A DNA stretch of 64,000 nucleotides, taken from contig NZ_MAYG01000001.1 in NCBI RefSeq assembly GCF_001684965.1, positions 372,001 to 436,000 of the forward strand, read 5' to 3'. The position numbers and the translations under genes are program-made. The notes under the pieces were generated by a model. The model saw nothing but the letters and a program-made list of their open reading frames with translations, searched no databases and was not told the origin of the DNA. Below, one piece after another: positions 26,091-34,562 of the stretch (within the stretch, counting starts at the first letter, position 1; every line of letters begins with the position of its first letter). This DNA is from Chryseobacterium arthrosphaerae. GTDB lineage: Bacteria; Bacteroidota; Bacteroidia; Flavobacteriales; Weeksellaceae.

Positions 26091-27398
26091 TTAATAAGCC
26101 ACCTCCATTTTTACCTTTTTCCCTTTCAGTTTTTCATTCTGAAGCTTTCGCAAAACAGCATTCACTTTATTTCTGGCAACCGCAACGTAAGATGTTGTAT
26201 CCTTTACTTCAATAATACCCACATCTTCTTTTTGCAGTTCTCCTTTTTTAATTAAATAGCCAACGATATCCACCTTGTTCACTTTATCCTTTTTTCCTGC
26301 ACTGATGTAAATTGTCTGGAAAGGGGTTTTTTGCGGAACCCTGGTGAATCCGGCAACACTTTCTTCAGGAGTATTGTTTTTAATGAACGGGAAGTTTTCT
26401 TCCTCAGTCATAATGAGGTATACGAAACCTTTGGCATTCATTCTTGCTGTACGGCCGTTTCTGTGGATGAAGGCATCTTCTTTTGGAGGAAGCTGATAAT
26501 GTACAATAGATTCCACTTCAGGAATATCAAGTCCACGGGCTGCCAGGTCGGTTGTAATAAGAATTCTTGCGGAATCATTTCTGAATTTCAATAATGCACG
26601 TTCCCTTTCATCCTGTTCCATCCCGCCATGGAAGGTTTCTCTGTCGATTCCCATCTGATGAAGAAGTTCCGAGATACGGTCTACTGCTTCACGGTGATTA
26701 CAGAAGATCAGTGTTCTTTTGTTCCCGATTTTACAAACCAGGTTAAACAGGGTATCCAGCTTTTCTTCCGGAATCGTCATTACTTTTCTTAACTGAATAT
26801 CAGGTTTTACTTCATTTTCTTTAAGGAAGCTGATGATTTTTTCATCTTTTAATCCGGTAAATGCAGGAATTTCATCCATTGCTGTTGCAGAGGTTAAAAC
26901 CCTTTGAGAAAGTCCCTTTAATGCACTGCAGATAAATTCCATATCATCATGAAAGCCCAGTTCCAAAGCTTTGTCAAATTCGTCCAGAACCAGTGTCTTA
27001 ACTGTTTTTGGATCAAAATTATTATTTCTTACGTGGTAAGTAACCCTTCCCGGAGTTCCGATTAAAACCGCGGGAGCTTCGATTAAATTATTGACTTCAA
27101 TCTTTTTATCATGTCCGCCATAGCAAACGGAAACTTTAAAGTCTGTTCCCATCGATTTGAAAACCTGCTCAATCTGTAACGCCAGTTCTCTGGCAGGAAC
27201 CAATATCAATGCCTGTACGCCCTGAACATCCTTTTTCAGATTTCTGAGAACCGGAAATAAAAAAGCAAGGGTTTTCCCCGAACCGGTAGGAGAGAGCAGC
27301 ACAATATCCGTATTGTTTTCGGACGCTTTATAAGCAGATTTCTGCATCTGATTCATGTCCTGAATCTGCAGTTTTTGATAGATAGATTGTAGTTCCAT
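26091..27398 (-). CDS. DEAD-box RNA helicase, DbpA-like
   Basis: A 435-residue RNA helicase: Walker A SPTGSGKT at 36-43, TPGR, motif II as DEFD at 139-142 in place of DEAD, TSAT, and HRNGRTAR for motif VI. The C-terminal part from about 365 (IYISAGKKDKVNKVDIVGYL) matches the DbpA RNA-binding domain, which in Escherichia coli directs the helicase to 23S rRNA during large-subunit assembly. Motif II therefore differs from the canonical form while keeping the catalytic Asp and Glu. It converges on the SMP-30 gene and has a repeat-rich region at its 5' side. RNA helicase activity is likely; the specific RNA target is inferred from the DbpA domain. Confidence 0.92.
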   Translation of the reverse strand: MELQSIYQKLQIQDMNQMQKSAYKASENNTDIVLLSPTGSGKTLAFLFPVLRNLKKDVQGVQALILVPARELALQIEQVFKSMGTDFKVSVCYGGHDKKIEVNNLIEAPAVLIGTPGRVTYHVRNNNFDPKTVKTLVLDEFDKALELGFHDDMEFICSALKGLSQRVLTSATAMDEIPAFTGLKDEKIISFLKENEVKPDIQLRKVMTIPEEKLDTLFNLVCKIGNKRTLIFCNHREAVDRISELLHQMGIDRETFHGGMEQDERERALLKFRNDSARILITTDLAARGLDIPEVESIVHYQLPPKEDAFIHRNGRTARMNAKGFVYLIMTEEENFPFIKNNTPEESVAGFTRVPQKTPFQTIYISAGKKDKVNKVDIVGYLIKKGELQKEDVGIIEVKDTTSYVAVARNKVNAVLRKLQNEKLKGKKVKMEVAY

Positions 27399-27840
27399 GG
27401 TGCAAAGGTAGTGAATTTTGGATTTTGAGGGTTTAGAGTGAGAGGATCTTAGCGTTGGGAGGTTGGGAGGTTCGAGGGTTTGAGAGGATGTGTGTTTGAG
27501 AGTTTGAGGATTTGCAAACAGTTCTTTTTATTATGCTGCTGTCATTCTGAACGGAGCAAATCGTAATGAAGAATCTCAGCTTTTGATAATAGTTTCTTCA
27601 TAAAATGAGTTGCTTCGACCCTGTCCAGCATGATAACTCTGATACTGTTCAATTGAAGCATATATTGTAAGACTGAGCGAAGTAAGCTTTTTTAAGATAT
27701 AAGAGAGTCTCAAGAATAAATGAGCCGCACAGAAATTGTGGTTTTTATACTATAATAATTGACAATTCATTTGCGAAGCAAAATTCACTATTGACAGTTT
27801 CACTTACGGTTTCCCATAATGTTTTGGTTTGTTTTCAGGA
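27399..27840. repeat. Repetitive gene-free region upstream of the type III R-M genes
   Basis: About 440 bp without a gene. It begins with a purine-rich tract with repeated GTTTGAG and GGTTTAGAG-like units (27421-27520). Next comes GTCATTCTGAACGGAGC at 27541, followed by GAAGAATCTCAG at 27569, which from memory resembles a dispersed intergenic repeat common in Bacteroidota. A related TGAGCGAAGTAAG is at 27672. No RNA gene is seen. Confidence 0.5.
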
Positions 27841-27848
27841 TACATTTG
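27841..27848 (+). promoter_or_regulatory. -7 promoter element TACATTTG for the R-M operon
   Basis: A perfect TAnnTTTG match, 20 nt before the mod ATG at 27868. The nearest upstream TTTG is at 14-nt spacing, shorter than usual. Confidence 0.45.
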
Positions 27849-27867
27849 AATCAATAAACTTAATACT

Positions 27868-29718
27868 ATGAAACTCTATCAAATCCTGGAAAATCAAATT
27901 AAGAAAGAACCTAACTATGTATCCGATAACGGAGAAATAAAAAAATGGGTAGTGCTTAACAAAGCTCAGAACTTTGATGAAGAACTGATCGCATTGCTTT
28001 TGGAAGATGCTGATCTGAAAGAAAAATTTTTTGTAAAAGTAAAAGATATCCGGGTATTTAAACAAAATCTCTTTATTCAGTTTCTTGAACAGAAAAACTA
28101 TCTGAATGACAGCTATACCCAATTTAAAAATAAAGTGGGATTAACGATTGATGGTAAACATCTGAAACAGAGAAATGAAGTTTCGTTGGTCTGGCCATTT
28201 AAAGACTGTATCCTGGAAGGCGGACAAAGCCGTGAGGAAGATAAAAGAGAAGAAATTTTCTTTAATGAAACCCTTGCGCAGGACGAAATTACCGAACTTC
28301 TTGACCCAAAAGTATTAACGAATGCCAAACGGTTTGATAAAGAAGGTGACCATCATTTTGACCAATTCAATAGAGATGAAAACGGAACTATTACCGATAA
28401 TTTAATCATTAAAGGAAACAATCTCCTGGCATTGCATTCTCTGAAAAAAGAATTTGCAGGTAAAGTGAAGCTGATTTATATAGATCCGCCTTATAATACA
28501 GGAAATGATAGTTTTAGGTATAACGATAGCTTTAATCGTTCCTCTTGGCTGACATTTATGAAAAATCGACTTTATATAGCAAAAGAAATGTTACATAAAA
28601 ATGGTGTTATTTTTATTCATTTAGATTATAATGCCATACATTATTGTAAGTTGCTTATGGATGAAATTTTTGGTGAGGATAACTTTATTAATGAAATTAT
28701 CTGGAGAAGAAAGCAAGCAACATCATTTGGCAATTCAAAGTTTGGAATTACAAACGATACCATATTGTTTTATTCTAATTCGCAAGTTTACGATTTTTAC
28801 CCAATTTACTCTTTGGATGATGAAAATACACAAAATTACATCAAAGAAAGATTTGTTTATGATGATGGTGATGGCCATAAATATATGAAGTCTCCATTAG
28901 TTAATTCTTTAAATAGACCTAATTTAAAATATGTATTTGAAGGGGTAAATCCTCCTAAAAATGGTTGGTTATATTCAAAAGAAAGGATGCAAGAATTTTA
29001 TGAGAATAATGAACTAATTATACCTAAAGATGCTGATGCGAGAATATATCGTAAAATTTTTCTAAAAAACTATAAAGGGCAAGTTATCCAAAATATTTGG
29101 ACAGATATTCCAATTGTTAATCCAATGGCAAAAGAACAGGTTGATTTTAATACTCAAAAACCTGAAAGATTATTAGAAAGGATTATTGAAAGTGTTACAA
29201 CTGAAAACGACATCATCCTAGACTACCATCTCGGCAGCGGTACCACAGCATCCACCGCTCACAAAATGAAGCGTCAATATATAGGGATAGAGCAGATGGA
29301 TTATATAGAAACCGTTGCTGTAGAACGTTTGAAAAAAGTAATTGATGGAGAACAGGGCGGCATCTCAAAATCCGTCAACTGGCAAGGCGGCGGCTCATTC
29401 ATCTACCTTGAACTCAAAAAATACAACCAAACTTTCATAGAAAAAATAGAAGAGGCTAAAGATGAAAAAACACTCCTTCAGATTTGGGAGGAAATGAAAG
29501 CTAAATCTTTTCTGAACTATAATGTAGATATTCAGAAGCAGGAACAGCATATTGAAGATTTCAGAACATTAAGCTTGCAGAAACAAAAGCAGCACCTTTG
29601 CGAACTGCTCGATAAAAACCAGCTTTATGTCAACCTTTCTTCCCTTAACGATAAGAACTTTGAGTGCACTTTGGAAGAACAAAAAGTAACCCGGGAATTT
29701 TATCAACTTAAAAACTAA
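27868..29718 (+). CDS. Type III restriction-modification system DNA methyltransferase (Mod)
   Basis: A 616-residue adenine methyltransferase of the type III beta class. The catalytic DPPY motif is at 206-209 (IYIDPPYNTGND) and the SAM-binding motif DYHLGSGTT at about 452-460. The central region between them, which in this family sets the recognition sequence, is far more AT-rich than the flanks (about 27% GC by hand count over 28561-29220, against roughly 40-50% on either side). This suggests exchange of the target-recognition domain. The gene is followed 4 nt later by res. Mod is needed both for protection and for restriction; the recognition sequence cannot be predicted here. Confidence 0.94.
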   Translation: MKLYQILENQIKKEPNYVSDNGEIKKWVVLNKAQNFDEELIALLLEDADLKEKFFVKVKDIRVFKQNLFIQFLEQKNYLNDSYTQFKNKVGLTIDGKHLKQRNEVSLVWPFKDCILEGGQSREEDKREEIFFNETLAQDEITELLDPKVLTNAKRFDKEGDHHFDQFNRDENGTITDNLIIKGNNLLALHSLKKEFAGKVKLIYIDPPYNTGNDSFRYNDSFNRSSWLTFMKNRLYIAKEMLHKNGVIFIHLDYNAIHYCKLLMDEIFGEDNFINEIIWRRKQATSFGNSKFGITNDTILFYSNSQVYDFYPIYSLDDENTQNYIKERFVYDDGDGHKYMKSPLVNSLNRPNLKYVFEGVNPPKNGWLYSKERMQEFYENNELIIPKDADARIYRKIFLKNYKGQVIQNIWTDIPIVNPMAKEQVDFNTQKPERLLERIIESVTTENDIILDYHLGSGTTASTAHKMKRQYIGIEQMDYIETVAVERLKKVIDGEQGGISKSVNWQGGGSFIYLELKKYNQTFIEKIEEAKDEKTLLQIWEEMKAKSFLNYNVDIQKQEQHIEDFRTLSLQKQKQHLCELLDKNQLYVNLSSLNDKNFECTLEEQKVTREFYQLKN

Positions 29719-29722
29719 GCAC

Positions 29723-32275
29723 ATGGCATTTTTACATGAAATATTCAATAATCCCTTTGCCCGAAAGGCTTTGGCGGAAGTTACCTTACCCAATGGAATT
29801 ACAGATAATCTGAAATTCGGAATCCGTCCGTACCAGGAAGAAGCATTCCGGCGTTATTTGTATACTGAACGGGAAGATTTTGACGGGAAACCCAGGAAAC
29901 CCCTGCATCTTCTTTATAATATGGCAACAGGAAGCGGGAAGACCATGGTAATGGGTGGTCTGATGCTTCATCTTTATGAAAAAGGATACAGGAACTTTTT
30001 GTTCTTTGTCAACAGCAACAATATCATTCAGAAAACGAAAGATAACTTTCTCAATCCTCAGACGTCCAAATATTTATTTCAGGAGAAAATTGTCATCAGT
30101 GGTAAAGAAGTTTTTTTGAAACAGATTGATAATTTTGATGAATCCGATCATGAAAACATCAATATTAAATTTACCACCATTCAGCAGCTTCATATTGACT
30201 TGAATAATACCAAAGAAAACAGTGTTACCTATGAAGATTTTCAGGATAAAAAAATAGTACTGATTGCTGATGAGGCTCATCATCTGAACAGTGGTACTAA
30301 AAGTGGAAACCTGTTCGGAAGCTGGGAAGAAACCGTTCTGGAGATCCTGCATCAGAATTTTGAGAATATCCTTCTGGAGTTTACGGCCACTTTAGATTAT
30401 GAAAGCCGGGAAATTGCAGAGAAATATCAGGATAAAGTCCTTTATAAATATGATCTGGCTCAGTTCAGAACCGATAAATTTTCCAAGGAAATCAATCTTG
30501 TCCGTTCCATGTATGATGAGCAGGAAAGAGTCATTCAGGCTCTGATTCTGAATTTATACAGACAGGAATTGGCGACAATTCATCATATTAACCTGAAACC
30601 TGTCATTCTGTTCAAAGCTAAGAAAACCATCAAGGAATCTGAACAGAACAAAGAAAATTTTCATAAGCTGGTGGAGCTTCTTTCCGAGTCGATGATAGAG
30701 AAAATCAGGAAAACATCTACAGTTACCATTGTTCAAAAGGCATTTGATTTTTTTGCAGCCAGAAATATTTCAGGGAGTGATATGGTAAAACGGATACAGG
30801 CTAACTTCAGAGAAGAAAACTGTCTGAGTGCTAATAACGACTCAGAAGCAGAGAAAAACCAGATTTTACTCAATACGCTGGAGGAAGAAAATAATCCGAT
30901 CCGTGCTGTATTTGCCGTTCAGAAACTTAATGAAGGCTGGGATGTCCTTAATTTATTTGATATCGTCAGATTATACGAAGACCGTGACGGGAAAGAGGGG
31001 AAACCGGGAAAAACCACACTTTCCGAAGCTCAGTTAATAGGTCGTGGAGCAAGATATTACCCGTTTGCTGTGGAAGAGGGAGAAGATAAATTTGTCCGGA
31101 AATACGATGATGATATTTCAAATGATCTGAAAATTTTAGAAGAATTGTATTACCATACCAAAGAGGACAGCCGTTACATCTCAGAACTTAAAAAAGCATT
31201 GGTTGACTCCGGAATATATGAAGACGAGGCCGGTCTTGAAACCAGACAGTTAAAGCTCAAACCTATCTTTAAAATCACAGAATTATATAAAAACGGGGTG
31301 GTGTTTTCCAATAAAAAGATACCCAAGAACTTTGGGAAAATAAAATCCTTTAAAGACCTGGGAATTATGAAACCCAGGTTCAGTTACCGGCTCTCTTCGG
31401 GAAGCGGAAAAACATCCAGTGTATTTTTTGAATTGGAGAAACCGGTGCCACTTGATGAAGGAATGAAACCAAAAGAAGTAAAAATCCGGGATATTCAGAA
31501 ACATGTAGTGAGGTATGCCTTAAGCCGGAATCCGTTTTATTATTTTGATAACCTCTCCCGTTATTTTCCGCATATCACCTCCATCCGGGACTTTATAGAG
31601 GATGAAAAATATCTGGGCGGAATGGAAATCATATTCTACGGAACCTCAAACCGCCTTCAGGAAATTTCACATTTTGATTACCTGCAGGCACTGAACGGGT
31701 TATTGCAGAATATAGAAGCCGATATTAAACATAATGCTCCGGATTATGAAGGTTCACCGTTCCAGGCACAACCTGTCCGGGAAGTTTTCAGAGATAAAGA
31801 AATCAGGGTTACCAAAAACAGCGAAAGAGCAAGAGGGCAGGAGGATGTGGTTTCCGGTGAACCCTGGTATGCTTATAACGCTAATTACGGAACGATTGAA
31901 GAAAAAAGATTTGTAGAACTGTTTTCCAGACGTTTTAAAGGACTTAAGCAAAAATTTCAGGACATTCATCTGATCCGTAATGAAAGAGAAATTAAGATTT
32001 TTGATAAATCAGGGCGTGCTTTTGAACCGGATTTTATCCTGTTTTGCAGTCAGAAGAAAGATAAGCGGCTGACCTATCAGGTTTTTATAGAACCTAAAGG
32101 AACGCATCTAATGGATTATGACAGATGGAAAGATGACTTCTTGAGGGAAATGGGAGACAAAAAGAAAACCGTTACCATTCATACAGATGAGTATTTAATC
32201 ACCGCTGTACCGTTTTATAATCATGAAAATGAAAGAGACTTTGAAAGAGCCTTGGAAAAAACGCTTACCAGCTGA
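29723..32275 (+). CDS. Type III restriction enzyme, helicase/endonuclease subunit (Res)
   Basis: An 850-residue Res subunit. N-terminal superfamily 2 helicase motifs are clear: ATGSGKT at 68-74, DEAH at 183-186, a TAT motif (EFTATLDY), and the GRGARYYPF and LNEGWDV segments of the second helicase domain. Near the C-terminus FEPDFILF and FIEPKG form a PD-(D/E)xK nuclease core (EPD then E-x-K). Type III enzymes use ATP to cleave DNA when two sites are met in the right orientation. The length is somewhat below the 900-1000 residues often seen, but all motifs are present, so it looks functional. It is co-transcribed with mod (4-nt gap). Confidence 0.93.
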   Translation: MAFLHEIFNNPFARKALAEVTLPNGITDNLKFGIRPYQEEAFRRYLYTEREDFDGKPRKPLHLLYNMATGSGKTMVMGGLMLHLYEKGYRNFLFFVNSNNIIQKTKDNFLNPQTSKYLFQEKIVISGKEVFLKQIDNFDESDHENINIKFTTIQQLHIDLNNTKENSVTYEDFQDKKIVLIADEAHHLNSGTKSGNLFGSWEETVLEILHQNFENILLEFTATLDYESREIAEKYQDKVLYKYDLAQFRTDKFSKEINLVRSMYDEQERVIQALILNLYRQELATIHHINLKPVILFKAKKTIKESEQNKENFHKLVELLSESMIEKIRKTSTVTIVQKAFDFFAARNISGSDMVKRIQANFREENCLSANNDSEAEKNQILLNTLEEENNPIRAVFAVQKLNEGWDVLNLFDIVRLYEDRDGKEGKPGKTTLSEAQLIGRGARYYPFAVEEGEDKFVRKYDDDISNDLKILEELYYHTKEDSRYISELKKALVDSGIYEDEAGLETRQLKLKPIFKITELYKNGVVFSNKKIPKNFGKIKSFKDLGIMKPRFSYRLSSGSGKTSSVFFELEKPVPLDEGMKPKEVKIRDIQKHVVRYALSRNPFYYFDNLSRYFPHITSIRDFIEDEKYLGGMEIIFYGTSNRLQEISHFDYLQALNGLLQNIEADIKHNAPDYEGSPFQAQPVREVFRDKEIRVTKNSERARGQEDVVSGEPWYAYNANYGTIEEKRFVELFSRRFKGLKQKFQDIHLIRNEREIKIFDKSGRAFEPDFILFCSQKKDKRLTYQVFIEPKGTHLMDYDRWKDDFLREMGDKKKTVTIHTDEYLITAVPFYNHENERDFERALEKTLTS

Positions 32276-32371
32276 TCCTCCAACTTTCTTTTTCTCTTTA
32301 AATTTTAAATCTTTGAATCAATCTCGTTGATCTCCAGTTGTTTATCAGGTAAATATGAAACGGAAAAACTA

Positions 32372-32403
32372 TTGCTTATCTCAAATAAAAAACGTATCTT
32401 TGC
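32372..32403 (+). promoter_or_regulatory. rpsA promoter: TTG-N20-TATCTTTGC
   Basis: TTG at 32372-32374, a 20-nt spacer and TATCTTTG at 32395-32402, followed by C, match the Bacteroidota housekeeping promoter fully. The leader to the ATG at 32524 would be about 115 nt. Confidence 0.85.
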
Positions 32404-32523
32404 ACCCACTTTTTGTGGTAAAGGTCTGAGAAAGTAAAATATTAAATATTAATAACTTCCGTATTTTTCAATCACATTTGTTAAGACCGTTGGAAGAGAA
32501 GGAATACAAATTTATTTAGAATT

Positions 32524-34314
32524 ATGTCAAAAGAGACAAATTCAGCAGAATTATTATTAAACCAAAACGTAGCACCTGAACAATTTGACTGGGATTCATT
32601 CGAATCTGGTCTTGATGCTGATGCTAGAAAAGAGAAAAGTGATTTAGAAGAGATCTACAACGGATCATTAAACAACTTAGACGATAACGACGTTCTAATT
32701 GGTAAAGTTGTAAGATTAACTGATAAAGAAGCTATCGTAGACATCAACTTCAAATCTGAAGGTGTTATTTCTCTTAACGAATTCCGTTACAACCAGGGCC
32801 TAAGTGTAGGTGATGAGGTAGAAGTAATGGTTGACAAGAGAGAAGACAAAACTGGTCAGTTACAGTTATCTCACAGAAAAGCTAGAACGCTTAAAGCTTG
32901 GGATAAAGTAAACGAACTTCACGAAACTGGTGAAATCGTTAACGGTTTTGTTAAGTCTAGAACTAAAGGTGGTATGATCGTTGACGTTCACGGAATCGAA
33001 GCATTCTTACCTGGTTCTCAAATTGACGTTAAGCCAATTAAAGATTACGATCAGTTCGTAGGAAAAACTATGGAGTTCAAAGTTGTGAAAATCAACCCTG
33101 AGTTCAAAAACGTAGTAGTTTCTCACAAAGCATTGATCGAAGCAGATATCGAAGGTCAGAAAAAAGAAATCATCGCTCAGCTTGAAAAAGGTCAGGTTCT
33201 TGAAGGAACTGTTAAGAACATCACTTCTTACGGTGTATTCATTGACTTAGGTGGTGTAGATGGATTGATCCACATTACAGACCTTTCTTGGTCTAGAGTG
33301 AACCACCCATCTGAAATCCTTGAGGACGGACAGACTGTAAAAGTTGTAATCCTTGATTTCGATGATGAGAAAACAAGAATCCAGTTAGGTATGAAGCAAT
33401 TAGAAGCTCATCCTTGGGATGCTCTTTCTGCTGACCTGAAAGTAGGTGACAAAGTAAAAGGAAAAGTAGTAGTTCTTGCTGACTATGGTGCATTCGTAGA
33501 AATCGCTCCAGGTGTTGAAGGATTAATCCACGTTTCTGAAATGTCTTGGTCTACTCACTTAAGATCTGCTGGAGATTTCGTAAAAGTAGGTGATGAAGTT
33601 GAAGCTGAAGTATTAACTTTAGACAGAGAAGAAAGAAAAATTTCTCTTGGTATCAAGCAGTTATCTAAAGATCCATGGGAAAACATCGAAGCTAAGTATC
33701 CGGTAGGATCTCAGCATGTAGGAACTGTAAGAAACTTCACTAACTTTGGTGTATTCGTAGAGTTAGAAGAAGGTATCGACGGATTAATCTACATCTCTGA
33801 TCTTTCTTGGACTAAGAAAATCAAGCACCCGTCTGAGTTCTGTGCAGTAGGTGATAAATTAGATGTTGTAGTTCTTGAATTAGATATCCAGGCTAGAAGA
33901 TTATCTCTAGGTCACAAGCAATTGACTGAAAACCCATGGGATAAATTCGAAACTAAATATGCTGAAGGAACTATCCACGCTGGTAAAGCAGTAGAAGTTC
34001 ACGATAAAGGAGCTTCTGTACAATTCGAAGATGCTGAGGTTGAAGCATTCTGCCCTTCAAGATTATTAGAGAAAGAAGATGGATCTAAAATCAAAAAAGG
34101 TGAAGAAGCTGATTTCAAAGTAATTGAATTCAACAAAGAATTCAAGAGAGTTGTAGTTTCTCACACAGGGATCTTCAGAGACGAAGAGAAGAAAAACGTA
34201 AAAGAAGCTTCTTCTAGAAACGTATCTTCTTCTTCTAACAACGAAGAAAGATCTACTCTTGGAGACATCGATGCATTAGCAGAGTTGAAAAGAAAAATGG
34301 AAGAAGGTAAATAA
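32524..34314 (+). CDS. rpsA: 30S ribosomal protein S1
   Basis: A 596-residue protein with six S1 RNA-binding repeats, starting near residues 55, 142, 226, 312, 400 and 485. Typical cores are GVFIDLGGVDGLIHITDLSW, GAFVEIAPGVEGLIHVSEMSW and GVFVELEEGIDGLIYISDLSW. The acidic N-terminus and the Ser- and Glu-rich C-terminus are as usual for Bacteroidota. S1 helps mRNA load on the 30S subunit; Bacteroidota leaders rarely have strong Shine-Dalgarno sites, so its role here may differ from that in E. coli. It has its own strong promoter and terminator. Confidence 0.97.
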   Translation: MSKETNSAELLLNQNVAPEQFDWDSFESGLDADARKEKSDLEEIYNGSLNNLDDNDVLIGKVVRLTDKEAIVDINFKSEGVISLNEFRYNQGLSVGDEVEVMVDKREDKTGQLQLSHRKARTLKAWDKVNELHETGEIVNGFVKSRTKGGMIVDVHGIEAFLPGSQIDVKPIKDYDQFVGKTMEFKVVKINPEFKNVVVSHKALIEADIEGQKKEIIAQLEKGQVLEGTVKNITSYGVFIDLGGVDGLIHITDLSWSRVNHPSEILEDGQTVKVVILDFDDEKTRIQLGMKQLEAHPWDALSADLKVGDKVKGKVVVLADYGAFVEIAPGVEGLIHVSEMSWSTHLRSAGDFVKVGDEVEAEVLTLDREERKISLGIKQLSKDPWENIEAKYPVGSQHVGTVRNFTNFGVFVELEEGIDGLIYISDLSWTKKIKHPSEFCAVGDKLDVVVLELDIQARRLSLGHKQLTENPWDKFETKYAEGTIHAGKAVEVHDKGASVQFEDAEVEAFCPSRLLEKEDGSKIKKGEEADFKVIEFNKEFKRVVVSHTGIFRDEEKKNVKEASSRNVSSSSNNEERSTLGDIDALAELKRKMEEGK

Positions 34315-34337
34315 TCTTTGAACCATTCATAAATAGG

Positions 34338-34364
34338 AGCCACTCATTTGAGTGGCTTTTTTAT
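34338..34364 (+). terminator. Rho-independent terminator of rpsA
   Basis: AGCCACTCA pairs with TGAGTGGCT around TT, followed by T residues. Confidence 0.85.
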
Positions 34365-34528
34365 TTTAATTTTTCAGGAGCTTCCTGCTGATCATTTATT
34401 TTTAAAGATGTTGGGTGGTTATTGATGATTTGTTAAAATAGTGGTCTGTATTTTGAGTTTTTCATCTCTTTTTGGGTTAATGAAAGGTTAATGATCTTGT
34501 GTTTTTAAATTATGATTGTTTTTACTGT

Positions 34529-34536
34529 TATTTTTG
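34529..34536 (+). promoter_or_regulatory. -7 promoter element TATTTTTG
   Basis: A perfect TAnnTTTG match 26 nt before the ATG at 34563; no well-placed TTG is visible upstream. Confidence 0.4.
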
Positions 34537-34562
34537 ATTAGATCTAATTTAAAATATTCATT

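Noticed and set aside
27465..27485. GGTTCGAGG as a tRNA T-loop
   Set aside because: No acceptor, D or anticodon stem surrounds it; it is part of a purine-rich repeat.
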